Assembly: GCA_037447655.1 (NCBI GenBank)
Contig: JBBHKE010002911.1
Coordinates: 128,661-192,660 of the forward strand
DNA: 64,000 nt
From: Zygnema cylindricum
Lineage: Eukaryota; Streptophyta; Zygnematophyceae; Zygnematales; Zygnemataceae
Direction: 5' to 3'
A program made the translations under genes and the position numbers. This document shows, in pieces, positions 49,558 through 59,752 of this stretch; the first letter of the stretch is position 1, and each line of letters starts with the position of its first letter. The notes under the pieces are model-generated. The model ran no database searches and was not told the origin of the DNA. It saw nothing but the letters and a program-made list of their open reading frames with translations.

Positions 49558-50342
49558 CTATTCACTTAATCCCATTGCGTCCCTACAATACTTTAGCTTA
49601 GGAGCAGGAAGAGCTTTAGTGAGCATATCTGCAATCATTTTTGCATCTGGCAAATAACATAATTTAATCACTCTAAAGAACACTTTTTCTCTTACAAAGT
49701 GTACTCGTACATCCATGTGCTTCCTTTTGAAGTGATGACTCGAGTTAGAAGCAATGGCAATGGCAGCCTGGTTATCACACCAGATCACCTGTGGACCAAT
49801 TTACATCTATCCTAGTTCTTCTAACATGGATTTTACCCATAAGAGTTTTTTGAGGGACGAGCTTGCTGCCATATATTATGACTCCATTGTCGATTGTGTT
49901 GTCACCTTTTGAAGTTTGCTGCTCCAGCAGCAAGTACCGTTCCCAATTTCTAGAACAAATCGCGTGGTGGATTTCCGGCTTGGCATGTCGCCATAGCTTG
50001 CATCACTCCACGTTTGCAGTTTTACTTCTCCTCCGCCTAGTGTGAGTCTGAGGTCTTTGGTTCTGGCCAAATATCTTAAGACTCTCTTTGCTTCATCAAA
50101 GTCAGATTTCCTCGGATTCTCTAAACTCATGGTCAGTACACGACTGTTGCAGCAATGTGAGGACGGGTACGATTCATGAAATATATTAAGCTTCCCCCTA
50201 TCTGTTTGTAAGGTATTTGTGTCATAGAATCATTCTCCCTTGATTCTAAATACTCGCTGACAATGACACCTTGTTCTGTCTCTTTTCCCTCTAACTTCTG
50301 CCGAAACTCCATTAGAGTTAGCCATCCTTTTGCCCCCCGCAT
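49558..50342 (-). pseudogene. RT tail and RNase H, element 4
   Basis: Three pieces: a connection segment (50133-50342), RNase H first half (49876-50130, WSDASYGD) and second half (49558-49788, WCDNQAAIAIA to GLSE). A stop falls next to the catalytic Glu motif (at ES-stop) and a frame change near 49800-49870. Confidence 0.86.
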
Positions 50343-50354
50343 TCCTTACTCATT

Positions 50355-51070
50355 TTACATGTTTCCAATTGCCTCTTTTTGTGTGAGTTTTATTTCTTTC
50401 TTATTTCTGTCCCTCTCTACTTGGATACCCGAAATATATTTTGCCTCACCGAGGTCTTTCATCTCGAACCGTGAGTTTAGAGCAATTTTGATTTTGTTAA
50501 TTTTAGCCATTGATATGCTAGTTAATAGTAAATCATCTACATACACCGCTATATACACTATCCCATTTTCACCCTTTAGAACGTAGACAGAGTGATCAAA
50601 ACTTATCCTTTCAAATCCTAGGCTAGTTAGGAATTCATCAAGCTTCAGATTCCACTGTCGTGGGGCCTGTTTTAGGCCGTACAAAGATTTTACCAACTTA
50701 CATACTAAGTGCTCTTTTCCTGGTTCCACATACTTTTCAGGCTGCTGCATGTAAATGGTCTCTTCTAATTCTCCGTGCAAAAAGGCTGTCTTTACATCCA
50801 TCTGATAAATTTCCATATCTTCTATAGCAGCTAGGGATAGCAAAATCCTAACTGTCGGAAATCTTACAATCGGAAAAAATGTTTCTTCAAAATCGCTTCC
50901 TTCCTTTTGATTATACCCCTTTGCCACAAGTCAAGCCTTATAACGTTCAATGGTGTTGTTGGGATTTAACTTCACCTTGAATACCCATTTGCTGCCGATC
51001 ATTTTTCGGTCCAGAGGAAGGTTCACAAGCTCCCATGTTTGAGCCTCCATGATGGACTTCATTTCGTCGT
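50355..51070 (-). pseudogene. Reverse transcriptase, element 4
   Basis: 190 clean codons (50355-50927) carry the palm Asp in YQMDVKTAFLHG (residue 44), YGLKQAPRQWN and YVDD at residues 129-132 (50532-50543). The upstream part (MKSIMEAQTWELV, GSKWVFKVK) is in the same reading sense but a stop in KA-stop-LVAKG at about 50930 cuts it. It stops after AIGNM, as in element 3. Confidence 0.88.
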
Positions 51071-51083
51071 TTGCTGCCTCGAT

Positions 51084-51830
51084 CTAATGATTGCGTTCTG
51101 GTGATGAGAAGGCCTCTTGAATGGTCAAAAGCTCCCCTGAGGCTGTCGAGTAGGCAAAGTGAGAACTTGCTTGCAGGCGGCTGCTGGATCTTTTTCCCCC
51201 CGGAAATTTTGAGGCAGAGATCGTCAGATGTCGCGCATTGCGCTGAATGCGCTGGTTGCGATCTGTGTGGATTGACTGCTGTTGGTCCGGTTGGAACTGA
51301 ACTTGTTGAGGAATTTGGAGAGAGTCTGACTGTGAGTCACTACCGGAGAATGTTGCATCTGTGGGACAATTTCTTGCATGCAATCTAAAATGACATATTG
51401 CTGTACCTTTTGCTGCTTTTGCTACTCTGTCTTTTTCAATAAATCTATGGAGTCAAGCTCATCCTCTACAATAATATTCCGAGCTACAACTATTTTTTGC
51501 CTCCTAAACACAAAGACTCTATAACCTTTTGAGTGATCGTCATATCCTTACAAAATACCCAGTAGTCCCTTCAGTTCCATTTTCCATCTATCGTTGGACG
51601 TATCCAATATAAAGCATTGACTACCAAAGACTTTGAAATGGCTAACATCAGGTTTGCTACCTGTCCAAATCTTGTAAGAGGTAGTGTCAACCAATCTTCA
51701 TCCTATCATATTCTTAACATAAACTGCACAATTTAGAGCCTCAACCCATGATTTCGGATCCACATTTTTGTCTGCGAGCATCGATCTAGAGCTCTCTGTG
51801 AGAGTTCTATTTAGTCTTTCCGACACCCCA
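51084..51830 (-). pseudogene. Integrase C-terminal region and linker, element 4
   Basis: WTGSKPDVSHFKVFGS and GYDDHSKGYRVF, then the IVVARNIIV segment and a Gln/Ser-rich linker with SGGKRSSS-like residues. Several stops interrupt it (near 51550, 51425 and 51085). Confidence 0.78.
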
Positions 51831-51832
51831 TT

Positions 51833-52458
51833 TTATTCCGGTGAATATGGTACAGTCAATAGATGACTTATACCTTCCTCGACTAAAAAGGTTTCAAATT
51901 CTTTCGATGTATATTCACCACCATTGTCCGATTTGAGCTGCAAAATAGGTGAATTATGAAGATTTTCAACCCATGCTTTATAGTGTTTGTAGTGACCAAA
52001 CACTTCACTCTTCTGTTTCATGAAGTAAACTTTTGTAACACTGGAGAAATCATCTGTGAAGGTGACCATATATTTCATCCCCCCGGCAGATGGAACCTTC
52101 GTAGGACCAAAAACATCCAATGAATTTGTTGCAAAAGTTTCCATGACCGATGCTCGGACTCTTTAGGAAATGGCAATCTTTGGATTTCGCCTAATGCGCA
52201 ACCATCACAAGTTTTGACCGGCTCACTTGTGATTGATACACCCTCTATTTTTCCAGCAAGGACCATTTTCCTCAAACTATCATAGTTTACATGGCCTAAT
52301 CTTTTATGCCACAACTCATCTGAGTGCAAAACACCGGAGTACAGAACATCATTCGCCTTCGTATTAGCCATATCCATGCGATACATCTTGCTACTATCTC
52401 TAGTACCTGTAACCGCAACTTTACCATTTTTGCTAACAACTTGCGGACCATTCCTCAA
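51833..52458 (-). pseudogene. Integrase zinc domain and core, element 4
   Basis: The HHCC domain is intact (LWHKRLGH and CDGCALG, 52075-52458). A frameshift near 52110-52140 leads into the core (51833-52144) with DVFGP, KSDNGGEY and SPE followed by a TAA just before NGVSERLN. The triad residues are still encoded, but on two sides of a stop. Confidence 0.86.
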
Positions 52459-52790
52459 AGCCTTTACTCTCTACCAACGACGTAGAAAACATGTTTTTCT
52501 TAAAGTCAAGCACGAATAAGACATTGTGAAGAGTCCTTTCAATTTCTTTTCCTTCTACATCAACTAGCAAGGACACATCACCCACAGCACGAGTCTGGAC
52601 ACTCATTCCATAGGCATAATAAATATTTTTCTCCGGAGTTGCTTTCAGATTTTTGAAGATGGCCTTGTTTCAACACATGTGGGTTGACGCTCTTGTATCC
52701 ATTATCCATCCAAGGTCCTTGGCGCCCTCCATTGCTGCCGCCAAAGCAAATAGATCCGTGTCGTCCTCCTCAATAAATGTCAGAGTCTCG
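52459..52790 (-). pseudogene. Protease, element 4
   Basis: The active site DTGA has become DTRA (52688-52699), and the next conserved Trp is a stop (HMC-stop-NK). GMSVQTRAVGDVSLLVDVEGKE is readable downstream, to a frameshift at about 52455. Confidence 0.84.
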
Positions 52791-53700
52791 TCCTAGAGTG
52801 ATGAAGAAGCTGAAAACACTGTATTTCCACGAGGTTTAGGCCCCGTGAAGGTTTTGTAAAACTGACTTTGTTGCCATCCAGGCCTGTATAAACCAGTATC
52901 GTTAGCTTGTTTAAGTTTAGGACAAAATTTGTATCCATGACCTCTCTCACTGCAATAAAAACATGCATTGTTGGATTGTCTATGTCCACCCTGATTAAAC
53001 TGTCTGAACTGGTTAAACTTATTACATTGCTGATTAAACTGACCTTTCCTTCTGAAGTCTAAATTAAAAGCCTCTACTTGCTCAACATTGAGAATATTAG
53101 ATAAAGCTTCCTCCTCTAGTAAAATATCGATGGCTAACTATAAAGTCCAGCTAGCTTTATCTTTGTATTTGATCATGTCAAATGCTCCTATCATACTACG
53201 AGGGAGACCCCTCATAAGCAATGTTGCCTGTTGAAACGGAGGTAACACCCCACCTGCAGAAGGATGTGCATTTAGAAGGATACGAATTTTTTCAGAATAT
53301 TCAGCCATTGTACTGCCTGTGTACTTATAGTCCCAAATCTTTTCAGCCAATAGAAGCTCTTCCTGGACATTAGCCTTTTCATAATCACTTTTAAGTGATT
53401 TCCAGATATCAATTGTTTTTTTCTTTTTATCCGAGACATAGCTAAGTCCTGAGATATACAAAATTTTAGAATAGAACGAGCTTGCCTATTTATCATAGAC
53501 CATGACGGATCAGATTCATCCAGCGAACCATCCAATTTATCCAAAAGATTGACATTCTCAAAATGTGTCTCCACCATATCCGCCCAATAAACATACTTAT
53601 CCTCGGAAAAGATAAGAATTCTTGATGACGGGCCCATAACCTGTTGTTCTACAACCACCGGTGCAGATGGAGGAGCAACAGTAGTAGTAGAAGTAGACAT
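52791..53700 (-). pseudogene. Gag, element 4
   Basis: ATG at 53700 inside the 5' LTR. Capsid region open to residue ~80 (MSRIKRKK). A one-base change in the A run near 53415 shifts the frame into IDIWKSLKSDYEKANVQEE (53138-53461), then a stop in TL-stop-LAI. The zinc knuckle CFYCSERGHGYKFC (about 52923-52967) is intact. A stop follows in SSSL-stop-DET. Confidence 0.86.
53630..53641 (-). other. Primer-binding site of element 4
   Basis: Minus-strand GGTTATGGGCCC follows the LTR end. It is the longest match in the window (12 nt) to the complement of the initiator tRNA-Met anticodon arm. Confidence 0.87.
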
Positions 53701-54392
53701 GATACACTCTCAGAAGCTATCAAAAATCCTACCAAACACCTGTTCTCAAGTGCTCACCAATTCTTATACAAGCATCCAAACCTCACAAAACTCTATCAGA
53801 GTATAGAACAACTTAAACAGTGAAAACTCCCAAAGTTTGAGCACAATTGACCTTACAACACTCAAGATATAATACTCAGAAGTTTCCCAAAAACTGTCTA
53901 CAAGTTTACTACTTGGAAGTCTGGATACATAATATGTTCTGAGTCCTAAGTCTTATACTAGTGTTGTACAGGCAATGCCAGTGTACTTGAGAGGTACGTC
54001 AAACCACCAAGCTACCACTAATCTGTCAAGCTACCACTAACCTATCACTAAGCTACCACTGAGCTATCACTAAACTACCACTGAGTTACCACTGAGTTAC
54101 CCACTAAGTTTACTAGAATCGTAGCTATCGCAATTGTTCTATTCAGTACAGAATCACATTAAGAATATTAGACGCTGCGTTGTCCGTACGAACTATATCA
54201 AATATAATCGTGGTTGGGTTGTCCTGTCTGTGTTGTAGCTTTGCTGTTTTGCTGCTCTGCTGCTGCACTGCTATGCTGTTGCGCTACTCTGGTGCTGCGC
54301 TGCTCTCTTTGTATAGCTGCTGCGCTGCTCTTTTTCTATAGCAGCTACGCTGCTGCGCTGCTCTAAGACTGAAAGCTTTCCAAAAGACAACA
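53642..54392 (-). repeat. 5' LTR of element 4
   Basis: 751 bp. Minus-strand TGTTGTC at 54392, GAACAACA end at 53642. Contains CTGCTGCGCTG-type repeats (about 54240-54370) and A-box-like repeats (54008-54112). Confidence 0.9.
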
Positions 54393-54397
54393 GGACT

Positions 54398-54714
54398 TAG
54401 AATATTTTGGAAATTAGGATTTCATTGTATGAAAATTTCGAAGCAGTTTTTGGCGTGTTTGAATTGTAAGTTCATTGTGATCTTTTGGCAGAACTTTGTG
54501 AAATTCTGCATGTGTATTCTTTGGTTTATTTTCTTTATTGTGGTAAATTTGCCAACCTAGTGTGTGTCTGGTTTGCTTGGGACTTTATTGTGAAGTTGGT
54601 CATTTGTATGTATTCGTGAGAGTTCCCTCTTTGTACTTTGATTGTGATTATGGCAACTGCTGCTGCTGCTGCTTCTTCTTCTTTTTCAAGGGTACCAGCT
54701 TCCTTAAATCAACA
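54398..54714 (+). repeat. Element C 3' LTR, right piece, with gag start
   Basis: Continues the element C LTR after element 4. Near its end is ATG at 54650 followed by an Ala/Ser run (MATAAAAASSSFSR) and then TCAACA at 54709-54714, where satellite resumes. The gag start inside the LTR matches the design of the other copia LTRs here. Confidence 0.72.
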
Positions 54715-54969
54715 ACTTACACAAATTGTTAGCGATAACAAGAATTGTTACCTAAATTACTCAAACAGTTAGCAATAACAGGAATTGTTATCTAAATAAT
54801 ACGAATTGTTTGCGCTAATAAGAATTGTTACCTAAAGTACACAAACTGTTTGCGATTACAAGAATTGTCACCTAACTTACACAAACTGTTAGCGATAACC
54901 ATAATTGTTACCTAAATTACACAAACTGTTAGTATAACAGAAATTGTTATCTAAATCACACAAACTAGT
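54715..54969 (-). repeat. 40-bp satellite array E, orientation 2
   Basis: About six monomers between the LTR end of element C and the LTR start of element 5. Confidence 0.92.
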
Positions 54970-55829
54970 TGTTGGTTTATAAAAGCTTTAGTCCTCTCTA
55001 TATTATGTGAGAGGAAAATACAGTTATTAGAAACATTTTCAGAACCTGTTTCAAAGTATGTGTCAATATTAGTGTGAATTTACAATCTGGACTGTACGAA
55101 AAATAAGGAGATCACATCGGACGGTTCCTAAGTAAAATAAATATTATGTTTGGTGCGCACTACTTAAATATGACATACCGTCCGATAGACAAGATCAGAC
55201 CGACAAAGACCTACAAGAATCTTGAAGTGGACCACAATGACACAGCGGCAAGTTTCGTCACGTATAATGTTTAAATGTCGGTGGTAACTTTGTGGAAACG
55301 GGATCTTGTCATCACATGTAATTGTATATTAGTGTGTACTGTTAGTAATCGATATCCGTAGACAATTAAGGTTCGTCTGTACTGTACTAAACAGTAGACA
55401 TTCTAGATGAATTTAACATACATCAGGTAATTAGTTAGAGTTCATTAGAGTACAGTTAAATACTACCGTAAAATTCTTTACACTGCCGTGATTGGCTAAT
55501 TAGACAGTAGTAGAATTTATTTGTATAAATTCTAGGACTTAATTACTTTCATAGATTCCTTTTTGAGGTTTCAAGGAGAACGTATGTGCAATTTAAGGGA
55601 TATTCTACGGGGTGTATCTCTAAGGTTTATTGGGCATTTTGCTTGAAACTTTAAGAGTTGTCAGCACACACATTAAAGTGTACTCTCATAGAGTTTGAGA
55701 CCAATTCAACATATTGACTGCTTTCTGCAGTGGATAAAAGTTAGTATCTTGAGTGCTTCTTTTCTTTGGTTTTGTGATGGCTACTACTTCAGAAACTGCT
55801 GGTGCTGCGCCGGCTATCATAGAACAACA
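54970..55829 (+). repeat. 5' LTR of element 5
   Basis: 860 bp, TGTTGGTTTATAAAAGC to AGAACAACA. It lacks the GCAGCTGC and A-box-like repeats of elements 2-4. A TATAAA-like TTTATAAAAG at 54976 is part of the LTR start. Gag ATG at 55777. Confidence 0.8.
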
Positions 55830-56558
55830 GATTACGGGCCCTCCCTCAAGAATTCCTATCTTTGAGGGCAAGGACTATATCTTTTGGGCGGATATGGTGG
55901 AACTGTACTTTTTAACTCGAATTTGATGGACGTGGTGGAAGAATCTCTGGCGAAATCAGATGCCAGCTGGAAGAAGAAAAATTTGCAGTGTCTCCACACT
56001 ATTAAAATGCTTATTTCGAAGGAGCTCGTTATGGCGGATATTCACATGAAAAAGGCATAAGAAATATAGAATTCTCTGAAAAAGATGCACACCAAAACTA
56101 ATGTGCAGCATCAGATGATTACGGCTGGAAAAATCTGGGAGTATAAGTATACCGGCGGTACCATGGCTGAGTATTATTATGGTCTGAGAACACTAATAGT
56201 AGAAAATGCATGTTCAGGTGGTACGTTTCTTGATGATCTACAAACTATGTTAGTAATGAGAAGACTTCTTAGTGAATATAAAGGAGCCTCTGACAAACTG
56301 AAAAAACTCGCACAAGCTGATTGGAATTTAGCGATAGCAGTTCAGTATGTACTAGATGAAGAGTCCAGTCAAGAAGAATTTAATGGTATTGGACAGGCAA
56401 AAGCTTTTCACACGCAAACTTTTAAAAAGGAACAGTTTCACAATAATCAGAATCAAATTCCTCGCAAACCTGACATGTGTTATAATTGTAATGCAAAAGG
56501 ACATGGATATAGGAGCTGCTCTGATTATATAAAAGCTCCTGAGAGAGGTGTATTTTGA
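55777..56558 (+). pseudogene. Gag, element 5
   Basis: The ATG lies in the LTR, and MATTSETAGAAPAIIEQQ is LTR-coded. It breaks by frameshift near 55915 (VELYF then a TGA). The capsid continues in another frame with two stops near 56058-56068, then a clean frame 56085-56558 with GKIWEYKYTGGTMAEYY and an intact CX2CX4HX4C knuckle (CYNCNAKGHGYRSC, 56476-56517). Confidence 0.85.
55830..55841 (+). other. Primer-binding site of element 5, variant
   Basis: GATTACGGGCCC after the LTR. It differs at two sites from the GGTTATGGGCCC of element 4, so pairing with the same tRNA region would include mismatches. Confidence 0.65.
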
Positions 56559-56618
56559 CAAGGATGGTTTATCAAAAAACTTAAAATTCGACAACCTGCA
56601 AAAACATCGGCTTTTTCT

Positions 56619-57224
56619 TTGGAGACGAACAAAAACGAGGATGAAGTCGTCACTTTTTCCGAACCATCTGACAAGGAATTGTTTGCGGCGAACAACACAA
56701 TTGAAGGAGATAGGGACTTTGGGTGGATCATGGATACCGAAGCGTCTCAACATATGTGCTGGAAAAGAGCATATTTTGATAATCTTCACCCGATATCTCA
56801 AATGAAAATTTACTATGCGGACGGACAGTTTCTCATATCTAACGCTAAAGGCACGACAACACTCAAAGTTCTCATTGACGGTAAACAAGTTGAAATAACA
56901 CTTAACGATGTTCTCTATGTTCCTGACTTGAAGAAAAACCTCTTCTCCACTTCGCTTGTAGAAAGCAAAGGCTTTGAAGTGTTGCTGAAAAATGGAAAGC
57001 AAGTAGTCAGTAAACAAGGTAGGGTAGCAGTTATAGGAACCCGAGGTCCAAATCTGATGTATAGGCTTGATATTGCCAATATTAATGAAAAAGATGTTTT
57101 GTATTCGGCTGTCCTGTTTGACAATGACTTATGGCATAAAAGACTTGGTCATGTCCACTATGAAGGTTTTGACAGAATGGTTAAAGAAGGTATAATTACA
57201 GGAGTCAAAATCAATAGCAAATAA
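56619..57224 (+). pseudogene. Protease and integrase zinc domain, element 5
   Basis: An open frame of 201 codons. The active site is DTEA (56733-56744) where DTGA is needed, so Gly is replaced by Glu. The zinc domain starts with LWHKRLGHVHYE; a TAA at 57222-57224 separates it from the CDGCALG half. Confidence 0.86.
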
Positions 57225-57999
57225 AAACATTTTTGTGATGGATGTGCTCTCGGAAAGATTCATAAAAATCGTTTTCCTTCAGAAAGCAGCCATAGAGCAG
57301 CTAGAGTGTTAGAAGTAATTCACTCTGATGTATGGGGACCTGCTCTGATACCATCACCTGGTGGATTTCGATTTATGGTAACCTTTACAAATGACTATTC
57401 TAGGTTCACAAAAATCTATTTTATGAAAGAGAAAAGTGAGGTGCTCTCTCATTTCAAATAATTCAAGATATGGAGCGAGAAAATTCACGGGGTTCCTATC
57501 TTAACATTGAGATCAGATAATGGCGGGGAGTACGTATCACCGGATTTCATCAATTATCTTAAAGAAAACGGAATTTCTCGTCATTTAACGGTACCATATT
57601 CTCCTGAACAGAATGGTGTAGCTGAGAGAGTTAACAGAACACTATCAGATAGTGCTAGATCAATGCTGGCAGACAAAAATATAAATGCAAAATTCTGGGC
57701 TGAAGCCTTCAATTGTGCGGCATACATTAAAAAATAGAATAGAATTTAGAGCAGTTAAAGGGAAGACGCCGTATGAATTATGGACAGGAACCAAACCAAA
57801 AGTTAGTCACTTTAGAGTATTTGGAAGCAATGTTGTCATGTTAGATGATTCTCCACGTAAATGGAAAATGGAGCCAAATGGTGTAGCACGAGTATTACTA
57901 GGCTACGATGATCAATCAAAAGGATATAGAGTATATGTGCATGATAAAAAGAAAATCTTTGTCACTAGGACTATTAGGATTAAAGATGAAGAGAAGTAA
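57225..57999 (+). pseudogene. Integrase core and C-terminus, element 5
   Basis: Triad residues are present: IHSDVWGP, RSDNGGEY and NGVAERVN. A TAA near 57460 (SHFK-stop-FK) and a frameshift near 57735 (YIKK) break it. The C-terminal part with PYELWTGTKPKVSHFRVFGS and GYDDQSKGYRVYV runs to a TAA at 57997-57999. Confidence 0.87.
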
Positions 58000-58716
58000 G
58001 TTGATGTCGTTCAAATGACCCCAGAGAAAAAGTTTGAGAAAATTGCCGAATATGATATTTTGGAACACAAACCGTGGCCGACCTTGAGTATAGGAGAAAC
58101 ATTGAACACGGATAGCGATGAGAATGTCTCATCGCTGAAACAGCAACGAGAAGGAGTCATCACTGACCCTTTGAGAGGAGGAGCTAGAGACGTCAACAAA
58201 CCAGGGGACCGAACTGATGTGACTTTGAACCAACAACGAATTGATCAAATTGTTGAACAAGGAATCTGCGGGAATACGCAAACTAGCAACGAAACAACGT
58301 CGTCGCTGAACGAGCGACAAGAGCATCTCGTCGCTAACTTACCAAATCAAAACACAAATGGACAGACAATCTCACAGAAACGCAATTTAAGGCTTCTGTC
58401 AATTTCAGCCTCAGAATTTCGGGGGGGAACAAGGACAAGTAGTCGACGAAAAGCAAGCGCAAACCATTATGTATTCAATGCAAATTCCGAGGAGCCTCTT
58501 ACCATTCAGCAAACATTCTCTGCACCGGAAAAAGAACATAGGATAGCAGCAGCAAATGACGAAATGAAATCGATCATGGAGGCCCAAACGTGGGAACTGG
58601 TGGAACTACCTCTAGATCGTAAAGCTATTGGAAGTAAGTGGGTTTTTATAGTAAAACTTAATTCCGATAATACCATCGAAAGATACAAATCCAGGCTAGT
58701 AGCGAAGGGGTTTTAA
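58000..58716 (+). pseudogene. Linker and RT N-terminus, element 5
   Basis: In frame with the integrase C-terminus across the TAA at 57997. A polar linker of about 150 residues is followed by MKSIMEAQTWELVELP, GSKWVFIVK and RLVAKGF. An extra T in the GGGGTTTTAATC run ends the frame. The linker is more open here than in elements 3 or 4. Confidence 0.82.
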
Positions 58717-59752
58717 TCAAAAAGAAGGAATTGATTATGAGGAGACGATTTCACCAGTTGTCAATTTCCAACTGTCCACAATTTGTTAACACTTGCAGCA
58801 ATAGAAAACATGGAAATTCATCAAATGGATGTTAAGACTGCCTTTTTACACGGGTAACTAGAAGAAGTAATATATATGAAACAACTATAAATGCATCAAG
58901 AGAATGGGAAAGGAAAATCTAGTGTGCAAACTTCTAAAATCACTCTATGGGCTCAAGCAGGCCCCGAGGCAATGGAATCTAAAATTAAATGAATACCTGA
59001 CTAGTCTCGGTTTCACTAGGATAAGCTCTGATCACTCAGTTTATGTTATCGAAGGAGAGGATGGAACCATTTTTCTTGGAGTATATGTTGATGACTTGTT
59101 GATTTTTTCAAAAACGATTGAGGGGGTAAACAGAATAAAAACAGCTCTCAAATCTAGATTTGAGATGAAAGATTTAGGTGAAGCAAAATACATTCTTGGT
59201 ATGCAAGTAGAAAGAGATAGAAGTAAAAGGATTATTAGACTTACACAAAAAGAGGCTATAGGGAATATGCTAGAAAAATTTGACAAGAAGGATGTGAAGG
59301 GAGCAGCCACTCCAATGGAATTCATACATAAATTAGAGGGAGCAGAAAAAGACTCAAGAATAATTGTGGGAGAGAGTCTAAAAACAACGGAGTAAGAATT
59401 CATGAAAAAGATTCCCTATCGACAAATTGTTGGGAGTCTAATCTATTTTATGAATTGCACGCGTCAGGATATAGCGGCAGATGTAGGTGCTCTAAAAAGA
59501 AGTCTGCAAAATCCAAGAAAATAAGATTGGGAGGCAACAAAACGAGTGCTAAGATACTTGGCAGGGACTCGAGAGTTCAAGCTAACTCTAGGTGGAGACG
59601 AAGTAAAACTTCAAACGTGGAGTGATGCCAGCTACGGTGAAATGCCGAGCAGACGATCGACAACAGGATATGTTTTACAAGTAGGAAACGGAATGTACAG
59701 CTAGAGCAGCAAGCTTCAGAAGATCACTGCCCAATCAACGATGGAGGCAAAA
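58717..59752 (+). pseudogene. Reverse transcriptase and partial RNase H, element 5
   Basis: HQMDVKTAFLHG is readable in the stop-bearing part near 58820-58855. A clean frame from 58904 to 59395 includes YGLKQAPRQWN and YVDD (59084-59095). After a TAA at 59393-59395 the same family text continues (IPYRQIVGSLIYF, WSDASYGEMPS) with two more stops and breaks off at STMEA, losing the catalytic Glu and the C-terminal half. Confidence 0.86.

Larger units (their letters stand above)
48643..54392 (-). mobile_element. Copia element 4, full length, decayed
   Basis: 5750 bp on the minus strand with both LTRs (53642-54392 and 48643-49397), primer site, purine tract and exact target duplication GGACT. It is the only element in the window with all copia domains and both ends. 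Every domain has at least one stop, frameshift or bad residue. It lies in element C, 26 bp from element 3 and in the opposite direction. Confidence 0.92.
41560..54714 (+). mobile_element. Copia element C, 5'-truncated, split by elements 3 and 4
   Basis: The oldest member of the nest. It starts within reverse transcriptase at about 41560, runs through RNase H to a TGA at 42645-42647 and a purine tract. Its 3' LTR begins at 42672 (TGTTGTTTTTGG) and is in three pieces: 42672-43329, 48617-48642 and 54398-54714. The gaps are elements 3 and 4. Joined, the LTR would be about 1 kb and ends TCAACA with a gag ATG inside, like the other LTRs here. 5' half, gag and integrase are missing. The assignment of the middle 26 bp and the right piece rests on the target duplication of element 4 and the LTR-like end. 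Confidence 0.75.
54970..59752 (+). mobile_element. Copia element 5, 3'-truncated
   Basis: A different copia family from 2-4. The 5' LTR spans 54970-55829, followed by gag, protease, integrase, reverse transcriptase and the first half of RNase H, and stops at about 59752 in STMEA where satellite begins. No 3' LTR exists, so no target duplication can be tested. It marks the place where the satellite changes orientation. Confidence 0.9.
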
